A stretch of 64,000 nt of DNA from Halioglobus japonicus (GCA_902705825.1 CACSIL010000023.1:15757-79756); one strand, 5' to 3'. Numbered from the stretch's first letter, positions 8,169 through 16,488 are shown. Notes: generated by a model not told the origin, from the letters alone. A program made the numbers and translations.

Positions 8169-8576
8169 ATGAGTGAAGTTCCGGAAGATTTCGAACCCAT
8201 ATTCAGGACGAGCCCTTACCTCGATTTGATAGGTCCTATCTACAATAAGAAAACCGAACGAGAACTCATTATCGGATTACGTGCGGAGCAGAAACACTGC
8301 AATGCGAGAAACCTGGTGCATGGAGGCGTGTTCAGCAGCCTTGCTGACATCGCACTTGGTTACAATGCTGCATTTCAAGGTGAAAAGCCCACTCCTATGG
8401 TAACGGCTAGTCTTACTATAGATTATGCGGGGTCTGCCAAGCTGGGGGATTGGATCGAAGTAGTTACTGATATTCAAAAAGTCGGCAAAAATATGGCGTT
8501 CGCGAATTGCTATTTTACAGTCGGTACAAAACGTATTGTCAGAGCTAGTGGTATCTTCAGTGTTATGAGTGCATAA
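8169..8576 (+). CDS. PaaI-type hotdog-fold thioesterase
   Basis: 135 residues with the single hotdog domain of the PaaI/YigI acyl-CoA thioesterase group. The signature HGGVFSSLADIALGYNA (about residue 50) holds the HGG loop and the catalytic acidic residue (Asp) of the family. The second half (TASLTIDYAGSAKLGDWIEV) is the typical central strand. It probably hydrolyses medium-chain or aromatic acyl-CoAs in the cytoplasm. ATG 8169 is preferred over the earlier ATG-like start at 8106 because AGGGA lies just upstream and similarity begins there. It stands alone in the accessory region. Confidence 0.8.
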   Translation: MSEVPEDFEPIFRTSPYLDLIGPIYNKKTERELIIGLRAEQKHCNARNLVHGGVFSSLADIALGYNAAFQGEKPTPMVTASLTIDYAGSAKLGDWIEVVTDIQKVGKNMAFANCYFTVGTKRIVRASGIFSVMSA

Positions 8577-8685
8577 CCAGTCAGGGTTTGGGGCTGTATC
8601 AATCTAACTAGTCTCACATTAGCTTAAACTGACTGAGCGACGATATACCTCCAGTGTTTTCACGCTACCCGGGCGCGGATCATAT

Positions 8686-9108
8686 CTAGATGCCTTGCTT
8701 CTGCGAGAGATTGAAGACCTTTATTTTCCAAAGGCTCGCTAACAGCAGGGCTGTTAGCGCGATCACCACGATCACCGCGACATTGATTCCTCCAACCGCC
8801 ATTTGTGTGCCGTCCGTGTGCAGCATTGAGCCTCCATAGATCGATCCCAGTGCCCATGCCGTCAGGAAGGACACACCAATCATAAGCGCGAGGCTAATCC
8901 CAATTCGCGGCGCTCGGTTCGTCCAAACACACCCCAGCGCGAGCACCGAAATGGCTGCATTCGTCAGAAGTTGCCACGCTTCATGTAACCGCGCGTGAGA
9001 CGGCCACTCGGGATTTGTTAAGTGTGTGGAATTGAGTTCCAACACCGGGATTAGCACAGCGAATACGATGGCACTGAGGCCGACTGATAAGGTGACAAAT
9101 TTAGGCAT
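8686..9108 (-). CDS. four-helix membrane protein controlled by a divergent TetR
   Basis: 140 residues with four predicted membrane helices (about 4-26, 47-62, 70-92, 105-128) and a periplasmic-looking loop after helix 1 (LNSTHLTNPEWPSHARLHEAW). The H-x-R-x-H-E-x-W motif in that loop is notable and recalls small DUF membrane proteins found beside TetR genes. ATG 9108 follows GGAAAG and is preferred to a TTG two codons earlier. The gene is divergent from the TetR gene at 9180, and the 71 bases between hold two operator-like repeats. Transport or modification function is unknown. Confidence 0.6.
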   Translation of the reverse strand: MPKFVTLSVGLSAIVFAVLIPVLELNSTHLTNPEWPSHARLHEAWQLLTNAAISVLALGCVWTNRAPRIGISLALMIGVSFLTAWALGSIYGGSMLHTDGTQMAVGGINVAVIVVIALTALLLASLWKIKVFNLSQKQGI

Positions 9109-9124
9109 GAGCAACTTTCCTTAC

Positions 9125-9143
9125 ATATAGACGATGTCTATAT
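9125..9143. promoter_or_regulatory. TetR operator-like palindrome, copy 1
   Basis: ATATAGAC-GAT-GTCTATAT is a perfect inverted repeat with 8-base arms, between the divergent membrane-protein and TetR genes. A second, slightly imperfect copy lies 29 bases downstream. The pair is the likely binding site of the neighbouring TetR protein; this is inference from position and symmetry. Confidence 0.65.
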
Positions 9144-9153
9144 TGACATTCGC

Positions 9154-9172
9154 ATATAGACACTGTCAATAT
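9154..9172. promoter_or_regulatory. TetR operator-like palindrome, copy 2
   Basis: ATATAGAC-ACT-GTCAATAT repeats copy 1 with one arm mismatch. Its centre is 29 bases from that of copy 1, close to three helical turns, so two regulator dimers could bind on the same face. It ends eight bases before the TetR ATG, consistent with autorepression. Confidence 0.6.
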
Positions 9173-9179
9173 AATTGCT

Positions 9180-9773
9180 ATGACTCAATTGAAATCCTTT
9201 CATCACGGTGATCTAAAACGTGTTTTGTTCGATGTCGCCCTGGCACGACTGGACGAACACGGCGCTAGCGGCGTAACGATCCGAGCAGTAGCCAAAGACG
9301 CCGGTGTTTCCCATGGCGCACCCGTCAATCACTATAAGGACCGACGCGCTTTACTAACCGCCCTTGCCAAAGCGCAGTTTGATGCCCTCCTTACAGGGAT
9401 CGATACGCGACTCGCCGAGCTTGACGATGATCCCGGCCCCAGAATTGAAATAATCGCCAGCGCCATGATGGATTTTGGATTTCGTTATCCGCACAGATAC
9501 AGACTTCTTTGGAGTGCCGACCTTATCGATCATAGTGACGCTGAAATACTCTCGGTCATGGACAGCATATACGACCGACTCTGCGCAGAGTTTTCAAAAG
9601 CCGTACCAGGACGCGACTTTGACAAGGACACTTATGCCGTTGCGCTTTGGTCAATGCTGCATGGTTATGTAGATATGCGCCTTTCCGGCATGTTCGAGCC
9701 TTTGAATGACAGCATTAGTGGCGCGCCGCGTGGCAAAGCGATAATTGACTTGTTCAAAATATTTTTTGAGTGA
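9180..9773 (+). CDS. TetR-family regulator
   Basis: 197 residues. The N-terminal helix-turn-helix (about residues 30-50, VTIRAVAKDAGVSHGAPVNH) is of the TetR type in which H-x-x-P-x-N-H-Y-x replaces the more common T-x-Y-x-H-F, as in AcrR-like proteins with a WHG/TetR_C_33-like effector domain. The C-terminal ligand domain contains the hydrophobic HGYVDMRLSGMF segment. It very probably represses itself and the divergent membrane protein through the two palindromes just upstream. The inducer is unknown. Confidence 0.82.
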   Translation: MTQLKSFHHGDLKRVLFDVALARLDEHGASGVTIRAVAKDAGVSHGAPVNHYKDRRALLTALAKAQFDALLTGIDTRLAELDDDPGPRIEIIASAMMDFGFRYPHRYRLLWSADLIDHSDAEILSVMDSIYDRLCAEFSKAVPGRDFDKDTYAVALWSMLHGYVDMRLSGMFEPLNDSISGAPRGKAIIDLFKIFFE

Positions 9774-9999
9774 TGATGGCCTAATCGTGTCGCTACAAGA
9801 GAGCTTCGCTCCTGGAATTGGCACGAAGCTTATTGATTGGTTGATGCAGCATGGTGACACTCTAAAGCCACCAGGTTGAACGGTGGCTATCACCGCAGCC
9901 TGGCGAAAGACTCCAAATATCGACTGTGTGAGTCGACAGCAACGTTGATCATCATATCGTCTGAGGAAGCAGACCAGAGTAAATACTCTTGGGAGCAAT

Positions 10000-10401
10000 A
10001 TGGAAAAAGTCAGCATACTTGGGCACTGCCTATGCGAAGCAGTAAATTATGAAGTGAACGCTCCCCCCCTATGGGCAGCTCACTGCCACTGCGGTTCGTG
10101 CCGGAGGCACACTGGTAGCTCGGTGGCCACGTTCATCGCCTTCCGTAGTGAAGCATTTCAAATAACAAAGGGGCGGCTCTGCGTTTACGAGTCTTCAGCT
10201 GGCGTACGGCGTTTTTTTTGCGGTAATTGCGGGACACCAATGGCCTATGAAAGCGATCGCCGACCCGGGGAGATACACCTTTATATGGGTACTCTCGACA
10301 CGCCAGAAATTCATCCTGTGAATTTTCATGTCTGCTACAAAGAACGACTTCCTTGGCTCGAGATTTCAGACGACACCAAAAAGTATCCTGAATTCCCTTA
10401 G
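10000..10401 (+). CDS. GFA-family zinc protein (CENP-V/GFA domain)
   Basis: 133 residues forming one GFA domain. Zinc ligands are visible: C10-x-C12, C29-x-C31-x2-C34, and the C-x2-C in FFCGNCGTP, which match the family's seven-cysteine pattern. The founding member was described as glutathione-dependent formaldehyde activating, but most members have no proven reaction and may bind glutathione adducts. ATG at 10000 follows GGGAGCAAT, a good ribosome-binding site. The gene stands alone. Confidence 0.85.
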   Translation: MEKVSILGHCLCEAVNYEVNAPPLWAAHCHCGSCRRHTGSSVATFIAFRSEAFQITKGRLCVYESSAGVRRFFCGNCGTPMAYESDRRPGEIHLYMGTLDTPEIHPVNFHVCYKERLPWLEISDDTKKYPEFP

Positions 10402-10530
10402 ACTGCAGCAATGGAAATAGGAAAAGCCACTGAAGACGGCATGGACAGTCCGGTGTTACGTTAATAGCTGTTGTGCCGGGGAGCCTGCTGCATTAACGTC
10501 GGAGTCTTTCCAATTGTAAAAGAGAATTCT

Positions 10531-12147
10531 GTGCTAATTGCTTCTTATTCACGACTTGTTCGCTTCCCTGCTCCCCTGATATCGCTCGTAATGTGTGCGG
10601 GGGCTTTGGTTGCTTGTAGCGATTCCAACAATACCCGCGCGCCAACCACGGCCGTGAATGCGGCGTCCATGCTGGAAGATAATGTCACGAAAAATGTTTC
10701 CCAAATTCGTGTCGTCGCAAGTGATGTAGCCGGAAACACGACGTCCACGACCCTGCTGACCAGGCAACAGGCCGCCAATTTTGATGTGCTGACGAGCGCT
10801 GACAAGGTCGAGCTTGGCCTCCTGACTTCGTCGAATGAACAGGTTGGTGTCATCATCTTCCAACCCGAGGGAGATGAGATGACACTCTCTCTACCTGGCG
10901 ACGGCTTATCGCCCAATGACGTTCTCAACCTGGATATCGTGATTAACGCCGACCTGTGGGACAACGAACCAAGAATGATGGCGGCGGGCCTCGGTTTTTC
11001 CAATATCATCGGCGTCCCCGGTGTTACTGGAACCGACGCAACGAGCGAGCAACTAGCCATCGAAGCGGGGGCTTCCTGGAACACGGTGACGGGTTGTGGA
11101 GACGTAACTCCAACGACGGCTAACTACACCTCGGCCGTTTCAACGAGCACCATACTGGTGACGTCCGGGCCGCCGGCTGTCGAATATGCCGGCGGAATGC
11201 CCGTCGAGTTTTCCTGGCCAGCAGTGTCCAGCACCGTACAAGGTACGGATTTTCTTGTAACCCTCAACGACAACAATCAAGTCTACGCGGATGTGGCCAC
11301 CGCCACGCCTAACTTCGACTACAACGAGCGTGCTGTTGTGGTGCTCTTCGGTCAGTTCGGCAACCGATTGGAACTGGATGATGCGAATGTTCTCTATCCG
11401 GTCAGGATCGAAGTCGTGGACGATGGTACCCCCATGATGTTGATCGCGCCGAATGGGTCGCTGGTGTCGGCAGTTGGCATGTTTGCTATGGCACCGGGTT
11501 CTCCGTATCACTCCCCCGGAGTCGGACCGAAACTCACGGGTGCCAAACTGAACATTATGTCCGCGATCGGGGACGAAGGTCCTCCGGGCTTCACCGGGAA
11601 CACTCCCAATGACGGCATTGCGCTTTATGGCGCCGACGCCCAATATCGTCTTCGGGTTTACACTACGGGCGGTTACACGCCAGACGGAGTGGTCGGGCTC
11701 AAACCCAATCAATATGACAACTTCTTTCAGGTGCAGGTAACGACAGATGCAGGAGAGCTTGTACCACTTCTCAAAGCGGGCAAGGAGTACCTGATAGATG
11801 GCAAGAAAATTGAGGTGGTGGGTCTCGCCGAGCTAGGCGCTCCCGGGCAGGTGGTGGACGGCAACGACTGCTATGCCGAGGACAAGGACAACCAGATTGA
11901 CATCGTCTTGAAGGGTGATGTTGAAGCGATGCGAAAAATTTCCAGCGTGCGTGTCCCCTCGCAGGAGCCAGCTGGCGAGCACACCGCTGACGGCTACTGG
12001 CAGCTCTACAATCCCGGCGGCCCGGGCAACAACCCCACCGAGGGCACAACCTATACGCAGGGCAGCCCGGATCACACCGTGGAGGTTACCATTGCTATCG
12101 ACGACCCCATGACAGTGACCTACATCGATCTGCGGGTAGCAGACTGA
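10531..12147 (+). CDS. large secreted lipoprotein of unknown function
   Basis: A 538-residue protein starting at GTG 10531, preceded by AAAGAG. The signal peptide ends in a lipobox (G-A-L-V-A-C followed by SDSNN), so it should be lipid-anchored. The mature protein is rich in Thr, Asp, Gly and Asn, acidic, and predicted to be mostly beta-strand. Two lone cysteines (in TGCGDVT and GNDCYAED) could form a disulfide. No catalytic motif or known family is recognised. Low-complexity linker follows the lipid anchor. It lies next to the 12235 tRNA-derived repeat, at the inner edge of an accessory block. An earlier open start at 10471 would break the signal peptide and is rejected. Confidence 0.7.
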   Translation: MLIASYSRLVRFPAPLISLVMCAGALVACSDSNNTRAPTTAVNAASMLEDNVTKNVSQIRVVASDVAGNTTSTTLLTRQQAANFDVLTSADKVELGLLTSSNEQVGVIIFQPEGDEMTLSLPGDGLSPNDVLNLDIVINADLWDNEPRMMAAGLGFSNIIGVPGVTGTDATSEQLAIEAGASWNTVTGCGDVTPTTANYTSAVSTSTILVTSGPPAVEYAGGMPVEFSWPAVSSTVQGTDFLVTLNDNNQVYADVATATPNFDYNERAVVVLFGQFGNRLELDDANVLYPVRIEVVDDGTPMMLIAPNGSLVSAVGMFAMAPGSPYHSPGVGPKLTGAKLNIMSAIGDEGPPGFTGNTPNDGIALYGADAQYRLRVYTTGGYTPDGVVGLKPNQYDNFFQVQVTTDAGELVPLLKAGKEYLIDGKKIEVVGLAELGAPGQVVDGNDCYAEDKDNQIDIVLKGDVEAMRKISSVRVPSQEPAGEHTADGYWQLYNPGGPGNNPTEGTTYTQGSPDHTVEVTIAIDDPMTVTYIDLRVAD

Positions 12148-12234
12148 ATTAAGACTGAGGTCAAAACGCTCGAAGGCGTGTTTTAGGTGGGGAGATTCAA
12201 TTGTTTTCGCGCCAGGCCAAGCAGTTACTAGATA

Positions 12235-12263
12235 TATGGCGGAGAGCGAGGGATTCGAACCCT
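12235..12263 (-). repeat. 29-base direct repeat of tRNA-Ser 3' end (att-like)
   Basis: The 29 bases are identical to 16487-16515: the 3' half of the T-arm, the acceptor stem and the CCA of tRNA-Ser(GCU), plus two bases beyond. Outside this stretch the sequences diverge. A direct repeat of a tRNA 3' end is the classic product of tyrosine-recombinase integration, so this is the likely distal attachment site of a roughly 4.25 kb element reaching to the tRNA gene. Confidence 0.75.
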
Positions 12264-12510
12264 GAGCCATGCTATTTTCCGCCTAGCCATGCCTCCTAAT
12301 GCCCTGCAAATCAGAGAGTTAAAAATGAACGCGGCATTGGAGGGCATCAAAAGGCGTGGAGATGGTCCCATGGTGGTCCCAAAAAATCGGCAGATAGTCC
12401 CTGCACAGTCATTTACAAATCAAGGTGGGATGAGTTTGCTTCGCTGCAACTTGCGATAGTAAAACGAATAGAAAATCTGGCAACTAATTGCCATCCGCTG
12501 CAATCTGGAC
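12264..12510. other. att-adjacent non-coding region
   Basis: No gene is visible. Two direct copies of TGGTCCCA (12363-12370 and 12374-12381) lie about 100 bases inside the att-like repeat, where integrase arm-type sites are usually found. No integrase gene is present, so the element could no longer mobilise itself. The remaining sequence leads to the parDE promoter. Confidence 0.4.
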
Positions 12511-12539
12511 TATATTCATATGTGTTATTTATGAATATA
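12511..12539. promoter_or_regulatory. parDE operator-like inverted repeat
   Basis: TATATTCAT and ATGAATATA form a perfect 9-base inverted repeat with an 11-base spacer, ending 11 bases before the ParD start codon. ParD-type antitoxins bind palindromes in their own promoter, and this is the only candidate here. An ATG at 12531 inside the repeat is not the ParD start. Confidence 0.6.
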
Positions 12540-12550
12540 CAAGGTGAGTT

Positions 12551-12799
12551 ATGGCCACTACAAGTCTTAGCTTGGGAGAGCACTGGGAACTTTATATCAA
12601 GAACGAGATTTCAAGTGGCCGGTACGGGTCTGCCAGTGAAGTTGTCCGTGAAGCTCTGCGCGCAATGGAAGAACGCAAAACCAAACTTGAGGCTCTGCGA
12701 TCCCACCTGGCACAAGGCGCAGCACAAGCCACAGCCGGAAACTTCATCGATAATTTCTCCATGGATTCGCTAATTAGTGATTTAGACAATGAAGCCTGA
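12551..12799 (+). CDS. parD: ParD-type antitoxin
   Basis: 82 residues. The N-terminal ribbon-helix-helix (about residues 3-45, with SLGEHWELYIKNEISSGRYG then SASEVVREALR) is the ParD/CC2985 pattern that binds DNA and dimerises. The acidic, extended C-terminus (about 50-82) would wrap the toxin. It neutralises ParE encoded immediately downstream and should autorepress through the inverted repeat at 12511-12539. ATG follows GGTGAGTT. Its stop overlaps the toxin start by one base. The pair lies inside the tRNA-Ser-flanked element, where it would stabilise retention. Confidence 0.9.
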   Translation: MATTSLSLGEHWELYIKNEISSGRYGSASEVVREALRAMEERKTKLEALRSHLAQGAAQATAGNFIDNFSMDSLISDLDNEA

Positions 12800-13098
12800 T
12801 GCACAGTTTCAGAATCACGCCGAGGGCAAGAGATGACATCAAGAGTATTGGCCGTTACACGGAGCAACATTGGGGCAAAACGCAACGTAACATCTACCTG
12901 AAAGATCTCGAAAGCAGATTCGCCTGGTTAGCTGAAAACCCTCTGCTGGGTAAGAAACGTTCTGATATCACCGAAGGGTATTTCAGTTTCCCGCAGGGAG
13001 AACACGTCGTCTTCTATCTAATTGGCCAGCAAGGAATTGAGATCATCGGCATTCCCCACAAAGAGATGGACATAATTTCATACTTTCAGCCTCAATGA
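12799..13098 (+). CDS. parE: ParE-type toxin
   Basis: 99 residues of the RelE/ParE fold. Characteristic segments are ITPRARDDIKSIGRYTEQHWG at the N-terminus, the central helix with R-x-x-Y-L-K-D-L, the NPLLGKKR-D turn, and the C-terminal strand EHVVFYLIGQQGIEIIGI. ParE toxins poison DNA gyrase when free; that target is family knowledge. The start is coupled to parD (TGATG). The frame is complete and shows no obvious inactivation. Confidence 0.9.
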   Translation: MHSFRITPRARDDIKSIGRYTEQHWGKTQRNIYLKDLESRFAWLAENPLLGKKRSDITEGYFSFPQGEHVVFYLIGQQGIEIIGIPHKEMDIISYFQPQ

Positions 13099-13171
13099 GA
13101 GGAATCTGATGATTTGTACCGGTATTGGCAACTTAACTCTCTCAGGCCTCAGGAATCCAGTACGCACGTTC

Positions 13172-14413
13172 AAGCAACCTGTCCCTGCCGAATTGCAATT
13201 TCATCAATGATATCAGAGAGTTGATGGCTGCGGTTTTAGGAGAGCAAGATTACTCTCGGAACGCATGTGATACGTCTTTTTCCTATTTTTTGACCTACTG
13301 ACCACGCTGGCGAAACTGATATGGCCCGGTGGCGCTCGCTCCGTTGTTGCCGAAAACCTGCTGCTCAAACAACAGCTGATCATCCATAGCAGATCCCGGC
13401 AGCGGGCACCCAATCTAACCACCCTGGATCGCACCGTCCTAGGCTTCCTATCACTGTTCCTGAGGCCTCGACGCCTAGTCAGATCGGCGGTCATCATCAG
13501 GCCTTCTACACTGCTGGCATTTCACAATACCTTGAAGAAACGGAAGTACCGGCTGCTGTACTCAAATCGTGGCGGCAGAAAACCCGGCCCCAAAGGACCG
13601 ACAAAGAAAGTCATACCCGATAAAGCGGGGCAGGCACTCCGCGCCATTGTAGAGATGAAAAAACGCAACCCAAGGTACGGCTGCCCCCGCATCGCTCAAC
13701 AGGTCAACCTGGCTTTCGGGCTCGATATCGACAAGGACGTTATCAGACGCATACTTGCCGTCCACTACAAACCAGAACCCGGTAATTCTGGGCCATCCTG
13801 GCTGACTACTCTCGGACATGCGAAGGACAGTTTGTGGAGCCGGGACGCCGGAACGATCGACCTGTTCCGTACCGAATCCATTACAATGAAGACGCACTGG
13901 ATCATGGTCGTCATGGATCAATACACGCGCAGAATTATTGGCCTTAGTGTGTATGCTGGGAACGTAGATAGCCCTGCGATCTGCCGTATGTTCAGTCACG
14001 CAACTTCTGGGCAAGACTGGCCTGAACGGATCAGTTCCGATAACGACCCGCTATTTCAATATCATCGATGGAAAGCCAATCTATGCGTACTTGATACTGA
14101 AGAAATCAAATCAGTTCCACATGTACCGATGTCGCATCCATTTGTAGAGCGACTGATTGGTAGTATTCGACGGGAACTACTGGATCACACGCTTTTTTGG
14201 ACTGCGACAGATTTGGAAAACAAGCTCTGTGAATATCAGTACTATTACAACGAGAGCAGGACTCATTCGGGGCGGGGTGGCTCTACTCCAAAAGAAACCG
14301 CCGGAAGCAAGAGCGTGGATATCAACCAGTACCACTGGAAAAAGCATTGTCGCGGGTTATTTCAATTGCCGATGGTTGCTTGAGTTACGATTTCGCCAGG
14401 GACAGGCTGGCTT
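13172..14413 (+). mobile_element. IS element with imperfect terminal inverted repeats
   Basis: The left end (13172-13192) and right end (14392-14413) are imperfect inverted repeats sharing the core CAGGGACAGG and flanking TTCG and GCTT. They bracket one rve-type transposase. The element is about 1.24 kb. The right end stops one base before the stop codon of the dacB-like gene, so the insertion is directly against that gene. A target duplication could not be recognised. Confidence 0.6.
13271..14383 (+). pseudogene. integrase-core (rve) transposase, 5' end damaged
   Basis: The frame is open from 13271 to the stop at 14381-14383. It gives a near full-length protein of the family that starts ...LAKLIWPGGARSVVAENLLL, followed by the DNA-binding region, the RNPRYGCPRIAQQ segment, and an rve core with aspartates in RDAGTIDLF and SSDNDPLF and a glutamate in HPFVERLIGSIRRE. 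No ATG, GTG or TTG occurs in frame before 13532, and a TGA sits at 13268, so the native start has been lost. A TTG start at 13532 would delete the N-terminal domain. Classed as probably inactive; a non-standard start is possible. The C-terminus (HWKKHCRGLFQLPMVA) is the normal one. Confidence 0.65.
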
Positions 14414-14414
14414 A

Positions 14415-15668
14415 TCAGCGGAACTCATCGCCTGTGAAGCCAGGCATGTTGTCAATCATGACCTCGGCACGCATGAATGCCGGTTCGTCGATGCGCTGAT
14501 AGTCCCAGGGAAGTGCGCCCAGTTCCGCCATCAGTACACGGACATATGCATCCTGACGCCGGCGCGCCTCCGCAATGGCCACACCACGGTTGAGTATTGC
14601 AAAGTAAACGATACCGTTCCTCGTGCGCAGTGCCCCGGCGAGTGCACAAGCGCCATAGTCGCCGTAGGTTCCCGTTTTCGCCACGACAAAGCCCTCCCCT
14701 TGAGGGTCAACGAAGCGCTCCTTCAGTGTGCCTTCATCGATTCCGGCGACAGGCATCACACTGGTGAGGTCCAGGCCGTGTTTCCCCAATTCCGTCTCTA
14801 GAGCCCGAAGTATCGCAACAGTAACACGCGGACTCATACGGTTTGCCACATGGGCTCCTGCACCATCACCCAATACCAATTCCTCGCTGTAGCCAGGTGG
14901 CAGATTTACGCGCACTTGCTCCTGCACGCTCGCAATGCCACCGGCGGCATCGGCAAAAGGGGCGAATATATTGTTGGAGTAGCCATTCAGTGCTTTCAGT
15001 GTATATCGCAGTGGCTGGGACAGGTGGGTAACCAGGGTTGTCTTGAAGCCAGCCGCGCTGGTCGGGAGTTGGTCGAACTGCAGGCGAGGGACTTCAGTGT
15101 TCGCGGCGGTTTTAGTCACCCGCACGGCCGCCCAAGCGGCAGCGGGGGTATTGCCTTCCAGGGCGTGGCGAAGCCGCGCGGCACTATCGTCAGCCTTCCA
15201 GTTAAAGAGCAGATGGCCCTCTACGACAAGCCCACCTGACACATTGTGCAGGCCTATTCGGCGCAGGGCCTCGGCGACCAGAAGCGCATTCTCGTCGACG
15301 AAGTACGGATCGCCGTTCGCCCGCACCACCAGCGGCCCATCGATAGTATCCGTTTGCATTGGCCCGCCCGCAAGGAACGCTGTCGCGAAGCGATAATCAG
15401 GTCCCAGCTCACGCAGTAATGCCAGCGTAGTGGGGAGCTTCGAGACCGAGGCCGGATGAACGGCGCGCGCTCCCGCCTCTGAAACCAGAATTCGCCCCGT
15501 CTGTGTCTCCACCTGTACTCCCTGGCCCGCGCCAACGATACGGCGCGCTTCCAACGCCAAGTCTGCGGCAGATACCGGGGTGACCGTCTGAAGAAGGCAG
15601 CCAGCGATGCAGGCCGAGCCTCCAGCCAGCTTGCGCCAGTGTGACAGTAGTGCCATGTAATCCAACAC
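14415..15668 (-). CDS. D-alanyl-D-alanine carboxypeptidase/endopeptidase, PBP4 (DacB)-like
   Basis: 417 residues of the S13 peptidase family. All three active-site motifs are present: SVSK (nucleophile Ser74, Lys77), SNN (231-233) and KTG (331-333). A signal peptide of about 34 residues ends at VSAAD, placing the enzyme in the periplasm, where it trims peptidoglycan peptides. The stretch between SxxK and SxN is about 155 residues, well short of the approximately 240 of E. coli PBP4, so the inserted domains are reduced. The stop codon lies directly against the right end of an IS element, which may have replaced the original C-terminus. The gene lies within the tRNA-Ser-flanked segment. Confidence 0.82.
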   Translation of the reverse strand: MLDYMALLSHWRKLAGGSACIAGCLLQTVTPVSAADLALEARRIVGAGQGVQVETQTGRILVSEAGARAVHPASVSKLPTTLALLRELGPDYRFATAFLAGGPMQTDTIDGPLVVRANGDPYFVDENALLVAEALRRIGLHNVSGGLVVEGHLLFNWKADDSAARLRHALEGNTPAAAWAAVRVTKTAANTEVPRLQFDQLPTSAAGFKTTLVTHLSQPLRYTLKALNGYSNNIFAPFADAAGGIASVQEQVRVNLPPGYSEELVLGDGAGAHVANRMSPRVTVAILRALETELGKHGLDLTSVMPVAGIDEGTLKERFVDPQGEGFVVAKTGTYGDYGACALAGALRTRNGIVYFAILNRGVAIAEARRRQDAYVRVLMAELGALPWDYQRIDEPAFMRAEVMIDNMPGFTGDEFR

Positions 15669-15939
15669 CTCGGAAAAAAGGGGGAAGGGGCACTTTCAAG
15701 TGCTAGCATCAAATATGCAAGCTTTTCGCAGGGCATATCACTGTGCAGATAAGCGCCTCTACGCTTCAACCTGCAACTCATTGTGATCATCGACAATGCG
15801 CAACCCGAGGCAGCGCCGACGGCCTGAAGCGCTGTGCTACGGTATCACCTCCCACTCCGGGGCCTCGAATTCACCGATCGGTTTAATATCGACAAAGGGC
15901 GCCTGCTCCGCAACCCCCTGGGTAGATCCTCCGCATGGT

Positions 15940-16065
15940 TTTCTTGGTACGATTGCATGGCAGTTACACGTTACCTTTACACTGAGACGCCGAGGGACAC
16001 TAATCCGGGTAATCTCGGCGCGAGATATGCACCGGAAGGAGAGAAAATTTTGTGCGCAAAGTTAA
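15940..16065 (+). pseudogene. brnT toxin remnant (C-terminal part)
   Basis: The frame reads ...LHVTFTLRRRGTLIRVISARD, then MHRKERKF, which is the conserved C-terminal half of BrnT toxins (R-V-I-S-A-R-D-M-x-R-K-E-R). The upstream part of the open frame (from 15796) has no BrnT-like N-terminus in any frame, so the first half appears lost or scrambled. It overlaps the brnA start by 14 bases as in intact pairs. The toxin, a RelE-like ribonuclease in the family, should be inactive. Confidence 0.6.
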
Positions 16066-16324
16066 GAAAGTGCCAAAATTTTATACCGAGCAAGAAGAGC
16101 GAGAGTTTTGGGAAACACACGGTTCGAGTGATCACGTTGATTGGACGAAGGCTGAATCTGTATCACTGTCAAATATGAAGCCGTCGACGAAGACGATTTC
16201 GCTGAGACTACCTGAAGGCTTGCTCGACAGCATTAAAATCGAAGCAAACAAGCGGGACATGCCGTATCAGTCATTGATAAAGGTTTGGCTGGCGGAAGAT
16301 GTTAAGGAAACTCGTCGGCAGTGA
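16052..16324 (+). CDS. brnA: BrnA-type (CopG/RHH) antitoxin
   Basis: 90 residues from a GTG start preceded by GGAGAG. The N-terminal part (KVPKFYTEQEEREFWETHGS) and the C-terminal ribbon-helix-helix (about residues 50-85, KTISLRLPEGLLDSIKIEAN followed by KRDMPYQSLIKVWL) are typical of BrnA-family antitoxins. It would bind BrnT and its own promoter. With the upstream toxin broken, it is an orphan antitoxin, which might still protect against a related toxin elsewhere or act as a plain repressor. It is the last gene before the tRNA-Ser boundary. Confidence 0.82.
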   Translation: MRKVKKVPKFYTEQEEREFWETHGSSDHVDWTKAESVSLSNMKPSTKTISLRLPEGLLDSIKIEANKRDMPYQSLIKVWLAEDVKETRRQ

Positions 16325-16450
16325 AGAATGGTGCTGACCACCATTGACCTTCCCCCCAAATTTCAGGCCATCGCAATGGTGAAAAATCTCCTAAAATTGA
16401 TAGACAGGAGCCTTCGGCTCCTCGTCCAATCCCACTCACCTCTATAAACA

Positions 16451-16482
16451 AAAAAGGGCCACCCTAGCGGGCAGCCCTTTTT
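16451..16482 (-). terminator. Rho-independent terminator of tRNA-Ser
   Basis: AAAAAGGGC and GCCCTTTTT form a 9-base stem around a 14-base loop. On the minus strand the stem is followed by a T-run, so it would stop transcription coming out of the tRNA-Ser gene seven bases away. It could also terminate rightward transcription after brnA. Confidence 0.85.
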
Positions 16483-16488
16483 CATTTA

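Noticed and set aside
14157-14801. Open frame joining the transposase end and dacB region
   Set aside because: It is out of frame with the transposase and antisense to the S13 peptidase, which has all its motifs.
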